Of a stretch of 64,000 bases of DNA, positions 11,369 to 19,903 are shown piece by piece (position 1 is the first letter of the stretch; each line of letters starts with the position of its first letter). The stretch spans positions 3,783,501-3,847,500 of the forward strand of contig NZ_AP023262.1 in assembly GCF_016756615.1 (NCBI RefSeq), given 5' to 3'. The translations under genes and the position numbers were made by a program. The notes beneath the pieces were generated by a model. It was not told the DNA's origin. It did no database searches and saw nothing but the letters and a program-made list of their open reading frames with translations. The stretch is from Mesorhizobium sp. L-8-3. GTDB taxonomy: Bacteria; Pseudomonadota; Alphaproteobacteria; Rhizobiales; Rhizobiaceae.

Positions 11369-11983
11369 ATGCGCAGCGCGCTGTTCTGTGCCCTTATGTT
11401 CGCCGCCGATATGCTCGCGGCAGGGCCGGCTGCGGCCTGGCTTCTCTATCCCGACCGGGACAATCCCCGTCACATGGTCGTGGAGATCGAGAAAGCCACG
11501 GGCGATCTCGTCGCCTTCCGGTCGCTGCCTCCGCCCTACAACAATGTCGTGCAGTCGGTTCAAGGGCCGGAGAGGTTCACCTTCCGATGGCGTTACGGAA
11601 AAGACGGGGAGGGCTCGGCCTTCATGCGCGTCGATGAGGACGGGCAGGGGACCATCCAGTTCGATTTCACCGCGCGGGAGAAGCTGGGCGACCGCCGCTT
11701 CGGCGCCGCCGCCGTGCTGGTGGCCGACGACGGCACGCCGCTTCACACCTTCTATGCACGGGCGGATCTCGCAGACGGCAGCTTCGGCCGGGGCGAGCTT
11801 CATCATCGCGTGAGCCTCGACGTCGAGCGCGCACCGGCCTGGTGGCGCAAGGTCGGGGCGATCAGTTTCTTCAGCATGACATACTATCCGCTGCAGAAAC
11901 TCGATGACGAAGGTGTCTGGCGCGCCATGAGGCAGGCCGTCGGAAACTTCTCCAAGGGGCAGGGGACCGAGCAGCGCGGGTAG
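11369..11983 (+). CDS. secreted protein of unknown function
   Basis: A 204-residue protein with a Sec signal peptide (MRSALFCALMFAADMLAAGPAAA, cleaved near residue 23). The mature part is rich in Trp, Tyr and acidic residues (LLYPDRDNPRHMVVEIEKAT, FTFRWRYGKDGEG). I recognise no family. It follows the MFS gene by 67 bp on the same strand and converges on a metallophosphoesterase gene 10 bp away. The frame is open upstream to 11345, but a start at 11369 places the signal peptide at the N-terminus. Confidence 0.65.
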   Translation: MRSALFCALMFAADMLAAGPAAAWLLYPDRDNPRHMVVEIEKATGDLVAFRSLPPPYNNVVQSVQGPERFTFRWRYGKDGEGSAFMRVDEDGQGTIQFDFTAREKLGDRRFGAAAVLVADDGTPLHTFYARADLADGSFGRGELHHRVSLDVERAPAWWRKVGAISFFSMTYYPLQKLDDEGVWRAMRQAVGNFSKGQGTEQRG

Positions 11984-11993
11984 CAGGACGCGG

Positions 11994-12749
11994 CTACACC
12001 TTCGCCGGCATGAATCCGGTCCTGAGACCGTGCGCCCATTCCGGCCTCCCACTTTCTTCCGCGCGGCGGGCGGCGGCTTCATGGTCGTAGGCAACGGCGA
12101 TCGCCTCGAAACGGTCGTCGGCGTCCTCTATTTCGACGAGCCCGTAGCGGGCATGCGGCGAGCCCTGTTCGGAAACATGGGCGGGCTCGTCCGGGTCGTC
12201 ATAGGCCGGACAGCCGACGCTGCCCGGATTGAAAAGGACGGGACCGTCGGGCAGCTTCAGCAGTTCCGTCCGGTGGCTGTGGCCGCACAGCAGAATGCGG
12301 TGTGCCGGCTCCAGGCGCTTCAGCCGCTTGCCGATCACGGCGAGCGGCGCACGCACGAGCCGTCCGTCTTCGATCGCTTCGGTGAGATAGCGCTCGTCGT
12401 GATCGGGCCGGGCATGGAAGGCCAGAACACCAGGCGCAACGACGAGGGTCGTCGGCAAGGCAAGAAGTGCAGCGCGCTGCATCGGCGTCAGCTGGTCATG
12501 GGCAAACCGGTCCCACGGTCCCATCTCGGCAAGCGGATCGGACGCGACGCGACGGTCATGGTTGCCACGCACGGTCGGGAAGGCCAGCTTTTCCAGCCTT
12601 TCCGCTGTTTCCCGAGGCCAGAGCGGACCGGAGACGCAGTCGCCAAGATTGACAACGAGGTCGGCACCGCCACGCCTGGCGAGATCGTGGAGCACCGCCT
12701 CGAGGGCGAGAATGTTGCCGTGGATGTCGGCGATGACGGCGATCCGCAT
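11994..12749 (-). CDS. calcineurin-like metallophosphoesterase
   Basis: A 251-residue YfcE/MJ0936-type phosphodiesterase. The metal-binding motifs are visible in order: DIHGN (residues 8-12), GDCVSG, GNHDRR, then CGHSHR and NPGSVGCP toward the C-terminus. These bind two divalent metals. Substrates for this class are usually cyclic nucleotides or phosphodiesters; none can be assigned here. The start at 12749 (MRIAVIADIHGN) is preferred to the in-frame M four codons upstream. Confidence 0.88.
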   Translation of the reverse strand: MRIAVIADIHGNILALEAVLHDLARRGGADLVVNLGDCVSGPLWPRETAERLEKLAFPTVRGNHDRRVASDPLAEMGPWDRFAHDQLTPMQRAALLALPTTLVVAPGVLAFHARPDHDERYLTEAIEDGRLVRAPLAVIGKRLKRLEPAHRILLCGHSHRTELLKLPDGPVLFNPGSVGCPAYDDPDEPAHVSEQGSPHARYGLVEIEDADDRFEAIAVAYDHEAAARRAEESGRPEWAHGLRTGFMPAKV

Positions 12750-12833
12750 GACTGTCTCCAATTACAGGACACATATCAGCAACGGCACCGGCTTCGGTCA
12801 ACGGCCTGCGTTCCCCTTGGCGGCAGGCGCGTG

Positions 12834-13865
12834 TCAGTTCCGGTCGACCGGTCTGGAACGCATGCGCGACACTGTCTCGCGCTCGGCCCGCTTGCAGCGC
12901 ATCGGCGGAAGGCCGCGGTCCATCAGTTCCATATCCTCCAGCACCATGTCGCCCATGCGCTTGAACGCGACGTCGAGCGCGCCCGCGCGATGGGCGGAGC
13001 GCAGGAAGCCGGGCATTGCCCGCACGGGGTGGTCGAGCGGAAGCGGCTCTTCGGGGAAGACATCGCTCGCGGCCTGGATATGACCGTGCTCGACGGCGGC
13101 CAGCAGCGCCGGGAAATCCACCACGCCGGCCCGGCTCAGCAGGATGAAGGCGGCGCCCCGGCGCATGCGCGCAAAGGCCTCGGCGCCGAGGAAGCCCTCG
13201 TTGTCGCTGGTCACCGATGCGACCACGAAGATGAAATCGCTTTGCGACAGGACCTCGTCGAGCGACGCCGGCCGTACGCCGTGCTCGGCAAGCAGCGACG
13301 GCGGCAGCCATGGATCGAACACCCTGACATTGGCACGGAAGCCCGACAACAGGCGGTTCAGCGCCTTGCCGAGGTCGCCGAAGCCGATGATGCCGATATC
13401 GGAACCCGAGAGCAGCCGGGCCCTGCGGTTGCCGTCGCCGCCCCAGAGTTCCTCGCCCTTCCTGAAGGCGATATCGGCATCGACGACGCCACGTGCCAGG
13501 CTGAGGGCGAGAGCGAGGCCGAGCTCGGCGACCGGTTCGGCGAACACCGCGCCTGTCGTCAGCACATGGATGCCGCGCTGGAAGAGAACTTCATAAGGCA
13601 TGTTGTCGAGGAGGTTTGTCTCGACGTTGAAGATGGCGCGCAGCGACGTCATGCGGGCAAGCGTTTCTGCGGACAAGGGCGGTTGCCCGATGATGTAGCG
13701 CGAGGCGGCAAGGTGCTGTGGGTCGAGAGCGCCGATTTCAGCCGGATCGGCCTCGACGACCGCGTAGTTCCGGTGGAGCCTTTCACGCGCCGCGTCGCCG
13801 AAGACGAGGTCGAGCGAGCGCGGCGCGGGTGCACCGATCACCAGGGGCAGGTCGAGCTCGGACAT
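12834..13865 (-). CDS. D-isomer-specific 2-hydroxyacid dehydrogenase
   Basis: A 343-residue NAD(P)-dependent dehydrogenase with a split catalytic domain (1-105 and about 295-343) around a Rossmann domain (DIGIIGFGDLGKALNRLLSG). The catalytic set is present: Arg in LLSRAGVVD, Glu in DVFPEEPLP, His in RSAHRAG. It reduces 2-oxoacids to D-2-hydroxyacids or the reverse; the substrate is unknown. The frame is open 25 codons upstream, but M at 13865 starts a typical N-terminus. It is divergent from an SDR gene 190 bp away. Confidence 0.88.
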   Translation of the reverse strand: MSELDLPLVIGAPAPRSLDLVFGDAARERLHRNYAVVEADPAEIGALDPQHLAASRYIIGQPPLSAETLARMTSLRAIFNVETNLLDNMPYEVLFQRGIHVLTTGAVFAEPVAELGLALALSLARGVVDADIAFRKGEELWGGDGNRRARLLSGSDIGIIGFGDLGKALNRLLSGFRANVRVFDPWLPPSLLAEHGVRPASLDEVLSQSDFIFVVASVTSDNEGFLGAEAFARMRRGAAFILLSRAGVVDFPALLAAVEHGHIQAASDVFPEEPLPLDHPVRAMPGFLRSAHRAGALDVAFKRMGDMVLEDMELMDRGLPPMRCKRAERETVSRMRSRPVDRN

Positions 13866-14055
13866 GGTTCCTCCGGCATCTGCAAAGGGTTCGCCATGCG
13901 GACAGATGAGCGTCTTGCGTGGCGGCTGGCAAGCTCGCAAATTCCGCGGCGAGTGTAACGAAGTTCCCGGGCATATGATCTTGCACCGCCCTTGCGCATG
14001 GCCGCCGGTCGCGCGAGGATCGATGCCGGTTCAGGAAGAGAAGGAGGAGGCTGCC

Positions 14056-14925
14056 ATGTCGCTCGAAGGCAAGACGCTGTTCATTTCAGGCGGTTCGCGC
14101 GGCATCGGCCTCGCCATCGCGTTGCGGGCCGCGCGTGACGGCGCCAATGTGACGATCGCGGCCAAGACGGCGGAGCCGCATCCGAAGCTGCCCGGAACGA
14201 TCTACACCGCTGCGGAAGAGATCGAGAAGGCGGGCGGCAAGGCGCTCCCGGTGATCTGCGACATACGCGACGAGAGCCAGGTGGCGGAGGCCGTGAGCAA
14301 GACCGTCGAGACCTTCGGCGGCATCGACATCTGCATCAACAATGCCAGCGCGATCCAGCTCACCGGCACGCTCGAAACCGACATGAAGCGTTACGACCTC
14401 ATGCATCAGATCAACACGCGCGGAACATTCCTCGTGTCGAAAATGTGTATTCCGCACCTGAAGTTAGCGAAGAACCCTCACATCCTGAATCTGGCGCCGC
14501 CGCTCGACATGGAAGCGAAATGGTTCAAGAACCACGTCGCCTACACGATGGCCAAGTTCGGCATGTCCATGTGCACGCTGGGCATGAGCGCGGAATTCGC
14601 CAAGGACGGCATCGCCGTCAACTCGTTGTGGCCGCTGACGGCTATCGACACGGCCGCCGTGCGCAACCTTCTCGGCGGCGCCGGCCTTGCGGCCATGAGC
14701 CGTTTGCCCGAGATCATGGCCGATGCGGCCCATGCCGTTCTCACCAGGCCGTCGCGGGAGTGCACGGGCAATTTCTTCATCGACGAACTGGTGCTGCGCG
14801 AGGCCGGTGTAACCGACTTCTCCGTCTATGCACCCGACGCGAAGGGCCCGCTCGGCGCCGACTTCTTCGTGCCCGACGAGGTGTTCGAGAAGGTGCCGAC
14901 GAAGGTCGCGAAGGCATTCGGCTAA
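14056..14925 (+). CDS. SDR family oxidoreductase, HSDL2-like
   Basis: A 289-residue short-chain dehydrogenase: cofactor loop SGGSRGIGLAIAL (11-23), NNASAIQLTG, and active-site YTMAK. It resembles HSDL2-type enzymes in the stretch between the PPL and YxxxK motifs (WFKNHVAYTMAKFGMSM). In that family I would expect SPPL at the catalytic-Ser position, but here it reads NLAPPL, that is Ala instead of Ser. The RBS AAGGAGGAGG is strong. A RIME-like repeat starts directly after the stop codon. The substrate is unknown, possibly fatty-acyl related. Confidence 0.85.
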   Translation: MSLEGKTLFISGGSRGIGLAIALRAARDGANVTIAAKTAEPHPKLPGTIYTAAEEIEKAGGKALPVICDIRDESQVAEAVSKTVETFGGIDICINNASAIQLTGTLETDMKRYDLMHQINTRGTFLVSKMCIPHLKLAKNPHILNLAPPLDMEAKWFKNHVAYTMAKFGMSMCTLGMSAEFAKDGIAVNSLWPLTAIDTAAVRNLLGGAGLAAMSRLPEIMADAAHAVLTRPSRECTGNFFIDELVLREAGVTDFSVYAPDAKGPLGADFFVPDEVFEKVPTKVAKAFG

Positions 14926-15099
14926 AGCATGTCTCCCGAAAGTGGGTACCGGTTTCGGGACAAAGACACGCGTCAAATCAAAAACCTGCAGCGTGTTTGT
15001 GTGAATCCGGAGGCTTCTGTGAGGTCCGCGGGCGCAACGGTCGCGCTGGTCTGGGAGCGGACCTCACAGAAGCCTCCGTTTTCACGCAGCACGCTGTAG
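14926..15099 (+). repeat. RIME-like double-hairpin repeat, copy B, with very long second stem
   Basis: It starts one base after the SDR stop codon. Hairpin 1 (14927-14971) matches copies A and C: CATGTCTCCCGAAAGTGGG, ACCGG, TTTCGGGACA. Hairpin 2 has arms 14986-15029 and 15057-15099: CTGCAGCGTG pairs with CACGCTGTAG, and the inner 21 bp pair perfectly (outer part GGAGGCTTCTGTG / CACAGAAGCCTCC), with a 27-nt loop. The first hairpin may act as a processing or termination structure for the SDR transcript. Confidence 0.88.
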
Positions 15100-15300
15100 C
15101 GGGCCGGCGCCGGCTCGCCCGTCGAGCAAGTCCCGGGCGCGCCCGGCGGCCCCGAATGTCAGCCCGAGGCAGAACGACTTGGTTCGCCCCGAGGGGCGGC
15201 CCATCGGACTGGATTCGGCGTGTCCGTCTCAGGCAGCGCCGACGCGTAAAGGCGGGAACGGAAGAGTGAATGGATCGTTTCCCGCGGCGCGTTTGACACC
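15100..15300. other. gap with no recognised feature
   Basis: GC-rich sequence between the long inverted repeat and the convergent UPF0114 gene. I see no gene, RNA or clear terminator here. Confidence 0.4.
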
Positions 15301-15831
15301 CTACAGGTCTGGTCCCGCCGAGCCCTTCTTGGCGCTCTTCGCAAGCCCGGTCAGCCTGTCGATATAGGCCAGCATCAGTGCCGACACGACAAAAGCCAGA
15401 TGCATGATGGTCAGCCACATGAGCTGCGTCGTCGTGAAGCTTGCGTGGTTGAGGAAGACCTGGAGCAGGTGGATCGAGGAGATGGCGACGATCGTCGAGG
15501 CGACCTTGATCTTGAGCGAGCCGACATCGATCGTTCCGAGCCAGTGGACTTCCCCCTCGTGTTCATCGAAGCGGCTGACGAAATTCTCGTAGCCGGAGAT
15601 GATCACCATCACGACGAGGCTGGCCACCAGCGCGGCGTCGATCAGCCCGAGCATCTTCAGGATGGTGTCGGCATCGGCCAGCGTGAAGGCCGACGTGGTG
15701 AATTCGAAGAGCTTCTTGCCGAAGGTGACGGCATAGACCGCCAAGGCGAGGCCCAGGCCGAGATAGAAGGCCACCAGCAGCCAGCGCGAGGCGAGGATGA
15801 TGGATTCGATCAGGAGTTCGAGACGTTTCAT
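15301..15831 (-). CDS. UPF0114 (YqhA) family membrane protein
   Basis: A 176-residue inner-membrane protein. Hydrophobic segments lie at about 14-36, 60-80, 105-128 and 136-156. YqhA/TIGR00645 hallmarks are seen: an N-terminal LESIILASRWLLVAFYLGL, then VMVIISGYENFVS, and LKIKVASTIVAISSIHLL. The family is widespread in proteobacteria and its function is not established. It stands alone, downstream (minus strand) of the ompA-like gene and separated from it by that gene's terminator. Confidence 0.9.
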   Translation of the reverse strand: MKRLELLIESIILASRWLLVAFYLGLGLALAVYAVTFGKKLFEFTTSAFTLADADTILKMLGLIDAALVASLVVMVIISGYENFVSRFDEHEGEVHWLGTIDVGSLKIKVASTIVAISSIHLLQVFLNHASFTTTQLMWLTIMHLAFVVSALMLAYIDRLTGLAKSAKKGSAGPDL

Positions 15832-15889
15832 GCATCGGTTCCGGGTGAGCGACGCGCACCCTATGTCAGCGGAAGGCTAGTCGACGCAA

Positions 15890-15928
15890 GGAAAAAGGCA
15901 GCCCGGCCGGCGGCTACACCGGCCGGGC
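15890..15928 (-). terminator. intrinsic terminator of the OmpA-domain gene
   Basis: GCCCGGCCGG (15901-15910) pairs with CCGGCCGGGC (15919-15928); read on the minus strand the 10-bp stem is followed by TGCCTTTTTCC. It lies about 85 nt after the stop of the gene at 16014. Confidence 0.85.
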
Positions 15929-16013
15929 CAGTGCCCATCCCCCGGGCCGGGGGACGGGGCAGGGAAGCTGCCTCCTAGCAGCGCTCTGCGGCGCTTCCGT
16001 GGCGAAACGGCAT

Positions 16014-18128
16014 TTATTGCGCGCTGGCGACAGGTGCCACCAGCGGCGTGATCCGGCGGATGGCGACGCGGCGGTTCTCACGCTCCGGTGCCTGCGTGTC
16101 CACCTTCAGATACTGTTCGCCATAACCCTGGGGCGCCAGATTCTCCGGCGGGATCGCAAAGACGTTGGTGAGCGCCTCGGCGACGGCTTCGGCCCGGCGG
16201 TCCGACAAAGCGAGATTGGCGAGGTTCGAGCCGACAGCGTCGGTGTGCCCCTCGATCAGGAAGGTTTCTGCAGGGTTCTCCTGCAACAGCCGTTCCATCG
16301 CCTGTGCCACGCCTTCAAGCCGCGTGATCTCGCTCTCGGGGATCGAGGCCGAGCCGAAGTCGAAGGTGATCGTGTCGAGATCGATGCGCCTGACCTTGTC
16401 GCGGATGCGCGCCGAACGTTTCACCTCATCGATCGAATAATAGCGCTCCACGCGCTCCACCGGCGGTTGTTCGAGGAAAGTGTAGTAGACTTCGGGGTCC
16501 TCCACATATTCGGCGTCGAGGATGTATTCCTCCACGGGGATCGTGAGTTCCAGCGGCGGCAAGTCGAGACCGGGATCGCGCCATTCGCCGACGCGGTCGT
16601 AATATTCGTCCTCCACATAAACGAGCACATATTCGCGATCGTCCTGAGCGATCCTCGATCGGCGTATGACGTCGCCGTAGCGGTCGCGGATCGTCACGAT
16701 GCGCGTGCCGTCGGGGCGCACGATCACCTCGCGGGTCCTGCCTCTCGGCAGTTCCTCGTAATAGACTTCGCGGGCGTCGCGCGCGATCCGGGGCCGGTCA
16801 TTGCTCTCGACGAAGATCTGGTCGTCGACTTCGAGAAGCACGCGGTCGCCCATCTCGCGCACCACACGCGCGTCGCGTGGCCGCTCCCGGACCGGATCTT
16901 CCGGCCGCCGACGGATGCGCTGGCCTTCCTCTTCGGTGACGGGCGCGAATTCGGCAGGTCTGCGGATGTCGGCCTGAGCTGCGTCGTCGTCGGTCGGCGG
17001 CTCGAACTGCCGTTCCGGGCGCGCCCGTCGGACCTGACGCTCACGCTGCTGCGGTTGCTCGGGTTCGCCTGGGCGAGCCGCTTCGGCCGGGCCTTCCGGG
17101 GGCTGCTCGCGCGCACGTTCGCCGTCCTCAGGCGGACGTTCTGGGCGCTTCCGGCTGTCGAGCACGGGGGCCTCGCCCTGCGGCCGTTCCGCGCCGACGC
17201 TGACGGGCGGCTCGCCGGCAGGCGCCTCTTCCGGCGCCTGTTCCCTCACGGCACGCTGCGGCCGGCCCGGCCGGACCTCCTCCGGCTGGCCTTCCGCCTC
17301 GGTTGGCGCGCGTTGCTCGGGCGCTTCCTTGGCCTGCTCCTTCCGACGCGGACGCTGCTCTTCGGGCACTTCGGCCTCGGCCGGCGCCCTGCGTGCGGGG
17401 GTCTCCTCAGCCTGCTCTTTCCGACGCGGCCGCTGTTCGTCGGGCGCCTCGGCCTGTGCCGGCGCCCTGCGTGCTGGTGCTTCTGCGGCACGCTGCTTCT
17501 TGCGCGGCCGCTGTTCCTCGGGCGCCTCGGCCTGTGCCGGTGCCCTGCGTGCGGGGGCTTCCTCGGCTTGCTGCTTCTTGCGCGGCCGCTGTTCCTCGGG
17601 TGCTTCGGCCTGTGCCGGGGCCCTGCGTGCGGGCGCCTCCTCGGCTTGCTGCTTCTTGCGCGGCCGCTGTTCCTCGGGCGCCTCGGCTTGTGCCGGTGCC
17701 CTGCGTGCGGGAGCTTCCTCGGCCTGCTGCTTCTTGCGCGGCCGCTGTTCGTCGGGCGCCTCGGCTTGTGCCGGTGCCCTGCGTGCGGGAGCTTCCTCGG
17801 CTTGCTGCTTCTTGCGCGGCCGCTGTTCCTCGGCCGCCTCGGCCTGGGCCGGGGCCCTGCGTGCGGGGGCTTCCTCGGCCTGCTGCTTCTTGCGCGGCCG
17901 CTGTTCTTCCGACGCACCGGCCTCGGCGGGCGCCCGGCCCTCGGGCGCTTCTTCAGCTTGCTGTTTTCTGCGCTGACGCTGCTCGGACGGATTCTCGGCT
18001 TGCGCCAGGATCACATCTCCGGAGGTGGTGGAAACCTGACGGGCGCTCGCCAGGCTCGCGCTAAAGGCTTCGCCGGCCATCAGAAGACTGATCGCCGTGC
18101 TTGCCAGAATCCGGGTTTGTCGTTTCAT
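16014..18128 (-). CDS. OmpA-family protein with nine 26-residue charged repeats
   Basis: A 704-residue envelope protein. An N-terminal signal peptide (about 1-29) is followed by a charged Glu/Arg/Lys/Ala/Pro region. This starts with nine tandem 26-residue repeats (consensus EEQRPRKKQQAEEAPARRAP then AQAEAP), continues as irregular Pro/Glu/Arg sequence, then a beta-rich middle with FVESNDRPRIARDAREVYYE. The C-terminus is an OmpA/MotB peptidoglycan-binding domain (TFDFGSASIPESEI, IEGHTDAVGSNLANLALSDR, GYGEQYLKV, ENRRVAIRRI). It probably anchors to peptidoglycan with the repeat tract spanning the periplasm. The start at 18128 is chosen because the signal peptide begins there. An intrinsic terminator follows. 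Confidence 0.9.
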   Translation of the reverse strand: MKRQTRILASTAISLLMAGEAFSASLASARQVSTTSGDVILAQAENPSEQRQRRKQQAEEAPEGRAPAEAGASEEQRPRKKQQAEEAPARRAPAQAEAAEEQRPRKKQQAEEAPARRAPAQAEAPDEQRPRKKQQAEEAPARRAPAQAEAPEEQRPRKKQQAEEAPARRAPAQAEAPEEQRPRKKQQAEEAPARRAPAQAEAPEEQRPRKKQRAAEAPARRAPAQAEAPDEQRPRRKEQAEETPARRAPAEAEVPEEQRPRRKEQAKEAPEQRAPTEAEGQPEEVRPGRPQRAVREQAPEEAPAGEPPVSVGAERPQGEAPVLDSRKRPERPPEDGERAREQPPEGPAEAARPGEPEQPQQRERQVRRARPERQFEPPTDDDAAQADIRRPAEFAPVTEEEGQRIRRRPEDPVRERPRDARVVREMGDRVLLEVDDQIFVESNDRPRIARDAREVYYEELPRGRTREVIVRPDGTRIVTIRDRYGDVIRRSRIAQDDREYVLVYVEDEYYDRVGEWRDPGLDLPPLELTIPVEEYILDAEYVEDPEVYYTFLEQPPVERVERYYSIDEVKRSARIRDKVRRIDLDTITFDFGSASIPESEITRLEGVAQAMERLLQENPAETFLIEGHTDAVGSNLANLALSDRRAEAVAEALTNVFAIPPENLAPQGYGEQYLKVDTQAPERENRRVAIRRITPLVAPVASAQ
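17286..17987 (-). repeat. nine tandem 78-bp coding repeats inside the OmpA-domain gene
   Basis: Nine in-frame units of 78 bp (702 bp) encode (E/D)EQRPRKKQQAEEAPARRAP plus AQAEAP. Units 2-6 are almost identical in protein; units 1, 7, 8 and 9 are diverged, as expected of a tract that grows and shrinks in its middle. The repeat keeps both other minus and plus frames open, producing spurious ORFs. Confidence 0.92.
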
Positions 18129-18306
18129 CGGCTTTCTCCTGGCCCCTTCGCCGGGGGAACCATCAACACGGCAAATTGGTTCCTGGCCGGCCGCAATACG
18201 GCCTTTGCTGGGCAAATTCCCGGCTCTATTGCGGCGGAAAGCCTAGTCTCGCCGTAAGGGGCGCAAAGGGCTTGACCCCAGGGATGGCAAGCGCCAAACC
18301 CTTGTC

Positions 18307-18753
18307 ATGGAAGCGCCGTTCTGGAAAACCAAGACACTGGAGCAGATGACCCCGACGGAATGGGAATCGCTCTGCGACGGCTGCGGCAAATGCTGTCTCT
18401 CGAAACTCGAGGACGAGGATACCGGCGAGATCTATTGGACGACGGTGGCCTGCCGGCTGTTCGATTCGGGCGCCTGCCGCTGCACCGACTACGCCAACCG
18501 TCTGAAGAAGGTCGCCGACTGCGTCGGGCTGACGCCTCAGAATGTGCGCACGATCAGCTGGCTGCCGAGCACCTGCGCCTATCGGCTGGTGGCGGAAGGC
18601 AGGGATCTCTACTGGTGGCACAGGCTGGTTTCGGGAAGTCCGGAGACGGTGCACCAGGCCGGCATTTCGGTCCGCGGCCGCGTCACGGCCTGCGAGAGCG
18701 ATCTGGCCGAGCCGGAAGACTATTTCGACCACATGCTGGAATTCGAGCCATAG
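18307..18753 (+). CDS. YcgN family cysteine-cluster protein (UPF0260)
   Basis: A 148-residue cytoplasmic protein with the family signature CDGCGKCC (23-30), then VACRLFDSGACRCTDY and LPSTCAYRL. The clustered Cys suggest a metal (Zn or Fe-S) site. The YcgN family is conserved across proteobacteria without an assigned function. It is followed 31 nt later by a SnoaL-like gene on the same strand and is divergent from the ompA-like gene. Confidence 0.9.
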   Translation: MEAPFWKTKTLEQMTPTEWESLCDGCGKCCLSKLEDEDTGEIYWTTVACRLFDSGACRCTDYANRLKKVADCVGLTPQNVRTISWLPSTCAYRLVAEGRDLYWWHRLVSGSPETVHQAGISVRGRVTACESDLAEPEDYFDHMLEFEP

Positions 18754-18784
18754 CCGCCGTCGGCGCTGCGACAGGAGAACCGGG

Positions 18785-19198
18785 ATGAGCGAGACTTCCG
18801 CCAGGGCATTGATCGAACGCTACTTCCGCGCCTTCAACGCAGGCGATCACGACGGCATGCTCGCCTGTGTTGCCGACGATCTGACCCACGATGCCGAAGA
18901 ACAGGGGCGGGAGATCGGCAAGGACAAGTTCCGCTGGTATCTCGGCATGAGGGCCCGGCACTTTCGCGAACAGGCGTCGGATCTGGTCGTGATGATTGCG
19001 CCGGGCGGAGGACGCGCCGCGGCCGAATTCACCTTGCGCGGCAGCTATGTCTCGACGCGGCAAGGTTTTCCCGACGCGAACGGCCAATCCTATTCGCTGC
19101 TTGCCGGCGTCTTTTTCGAGATCGACGACGGGCTGATGTCCCGCATCACCGAATATCGCGATCTCGCCGCCTGGAAGGCGCAGCTTTCCAGGGCCTGA
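18785..19198 (+). CDS. SnoaL-like / ketosteroid-isomerase-related protein
   Basis: A 137-residue NTF2-fold protein. Typical features are the N-terminal ALIERYFRAFNAGDHDGMLA helix pair, LTHDAEE, and C-terminal GLMSRITEYRDLAAWKAQL. It matches the 'ketosteroid isomerase-related' small-protein subgroup by length and pattern. The catalytic function is unknown; members bind small hydrophobic ligands. AGGAGAACCGGG precedes the ATG at 18785. Probable operon with the upstream YcgN-family gene. Confidence 0.82.
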   Translation: MSETSARALIERYFRAFNAGDHDGMLACVADDLTHDAEEQGREIGKDKFRWYLGMRARHFREQASDLVVMIAPGGGRAAAEFTLRGSYVSTRQGFPDANGQSYSLLAGVFFEIDDGLMSRITEYRDLAAWKAQLSRA

Positions 19199-19362
19199 CG
19201 ATCCCGTTTCCTCAATAAATCCTGCTGCGACCGATCCGGCCGCCGCTCGACTGAATGAACGCCAGATGAACGGCCGGTTCCCGAACCGTTCAGCCAGGCA
19301 ATGCCATCTTGCGGCCATCGCTTCGGCGGAAGACCCGAACGATCCGCCAACAGGAGAGAAGA

Positions 19363-19734
19363 ATGCTCAGCAAACTCAAGATCGCCGCGCTCGGTATCGC
19401 CATCGGCCTCGGAGCCATTGCCGCCGCTCCCGCCCAGGCCGACGGGCTCTATCTCAATTTCGGTGGCGGCGGTGTGGGCGTCGAGGTGCGCGACGGCTAT
19501 CGCGACTGGCGCGACGACCGCTGGCGTGAACGCCATGAATGGCGCGAACGCCGCGACTGGCGGGCCCATCGCTGCTCACCCGACCGCGCGCTGTGGAAGG
19601 CAGAGCGCATGGGCGTGCGCCGCGCCCGGATCGAGGACGTGAACCGCCGTTCGATCACCGTGCGCGGCCGCTCGCGCGGCGAACGCATCCGGGTAACGTT
19701 CGGCCGTTCGCCGAGCTGCCCGATCATCGGCTGA
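19363..19734 (+). CDS. small Arg-rich secreted protein
   Basis: A 123-residue protein with a clear signal peptide (MLSKLKIAALGIAIGLGAIA, cleaved after AQA near 26). The mature part has a Gly-rich start (GLYLNFGGGGVGVEV), then a strongly basic stretch dense in Arg/Trp/Glu (RDWRDDRWRERHEWRERRDW), and a C-terminal domain with one Cys pair (C about 68 and 118). Similar short basic periplasmic proteins are common in Rhizobiales and uncharacterised. RBS GGAGAGAAG at about 19351. The start at 19363 places the signal peptide correctly; the upstream open frame is background. Confidence 0.7.
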   Translation: MLSKLKIAALGIAIGLGAIAAAPAQADGLYLNFGGGGVGVEVRDGYRDWRDDRWRERHEWRERRDWRAHRCSPDRALWKAERMGVRRARIEDVNRRSITVRGRSRGERIRVTFGRSPSCPIIG

Positions 19735-19816
19735 GATCGCGTGACGGCGTCATGACATCGGAACGCGAGTCGGCCTGGCCGGTTTCCCACCATGTCTGAT
19801 GTCGGGCAAGGGGGCT

Positions 19817-19851
19817 CCGCGGCGGCATGGGTCTTCACCGTGCCGCCGCGG
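19817..19851. terminator. strong hairpin between convergent genes
   Basis: CCGCGGCGGC (19817-19826) pairs with GCCGCCGCGG (19842-19851), and the stem extends into the loop (GG/CC). No T-run follows on either strand, so it may be a processing or Rho-assisted end rather than an intrinsic terminator. Confidence 0.4.
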
Positions 19852-19903
19852 CACCGTATTGGGGGGAAGGCCAATCTCGGCAAGAAGCCGCGCAGCCGCC
19901 TCG

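Noticed and set aside
17286..17987. Possible CRISPR array
   Set aside because: The units are contiguous 78-bp coding repeats without unique spacers; no cas genes are near.
15999..18257. Long plus-strand frame and several others across the OmpA-domain gene
   Set aside because: The 78-bp repeats keep all frames open. Only the minus-strand frame has a signal peptide and an OmpA domain.
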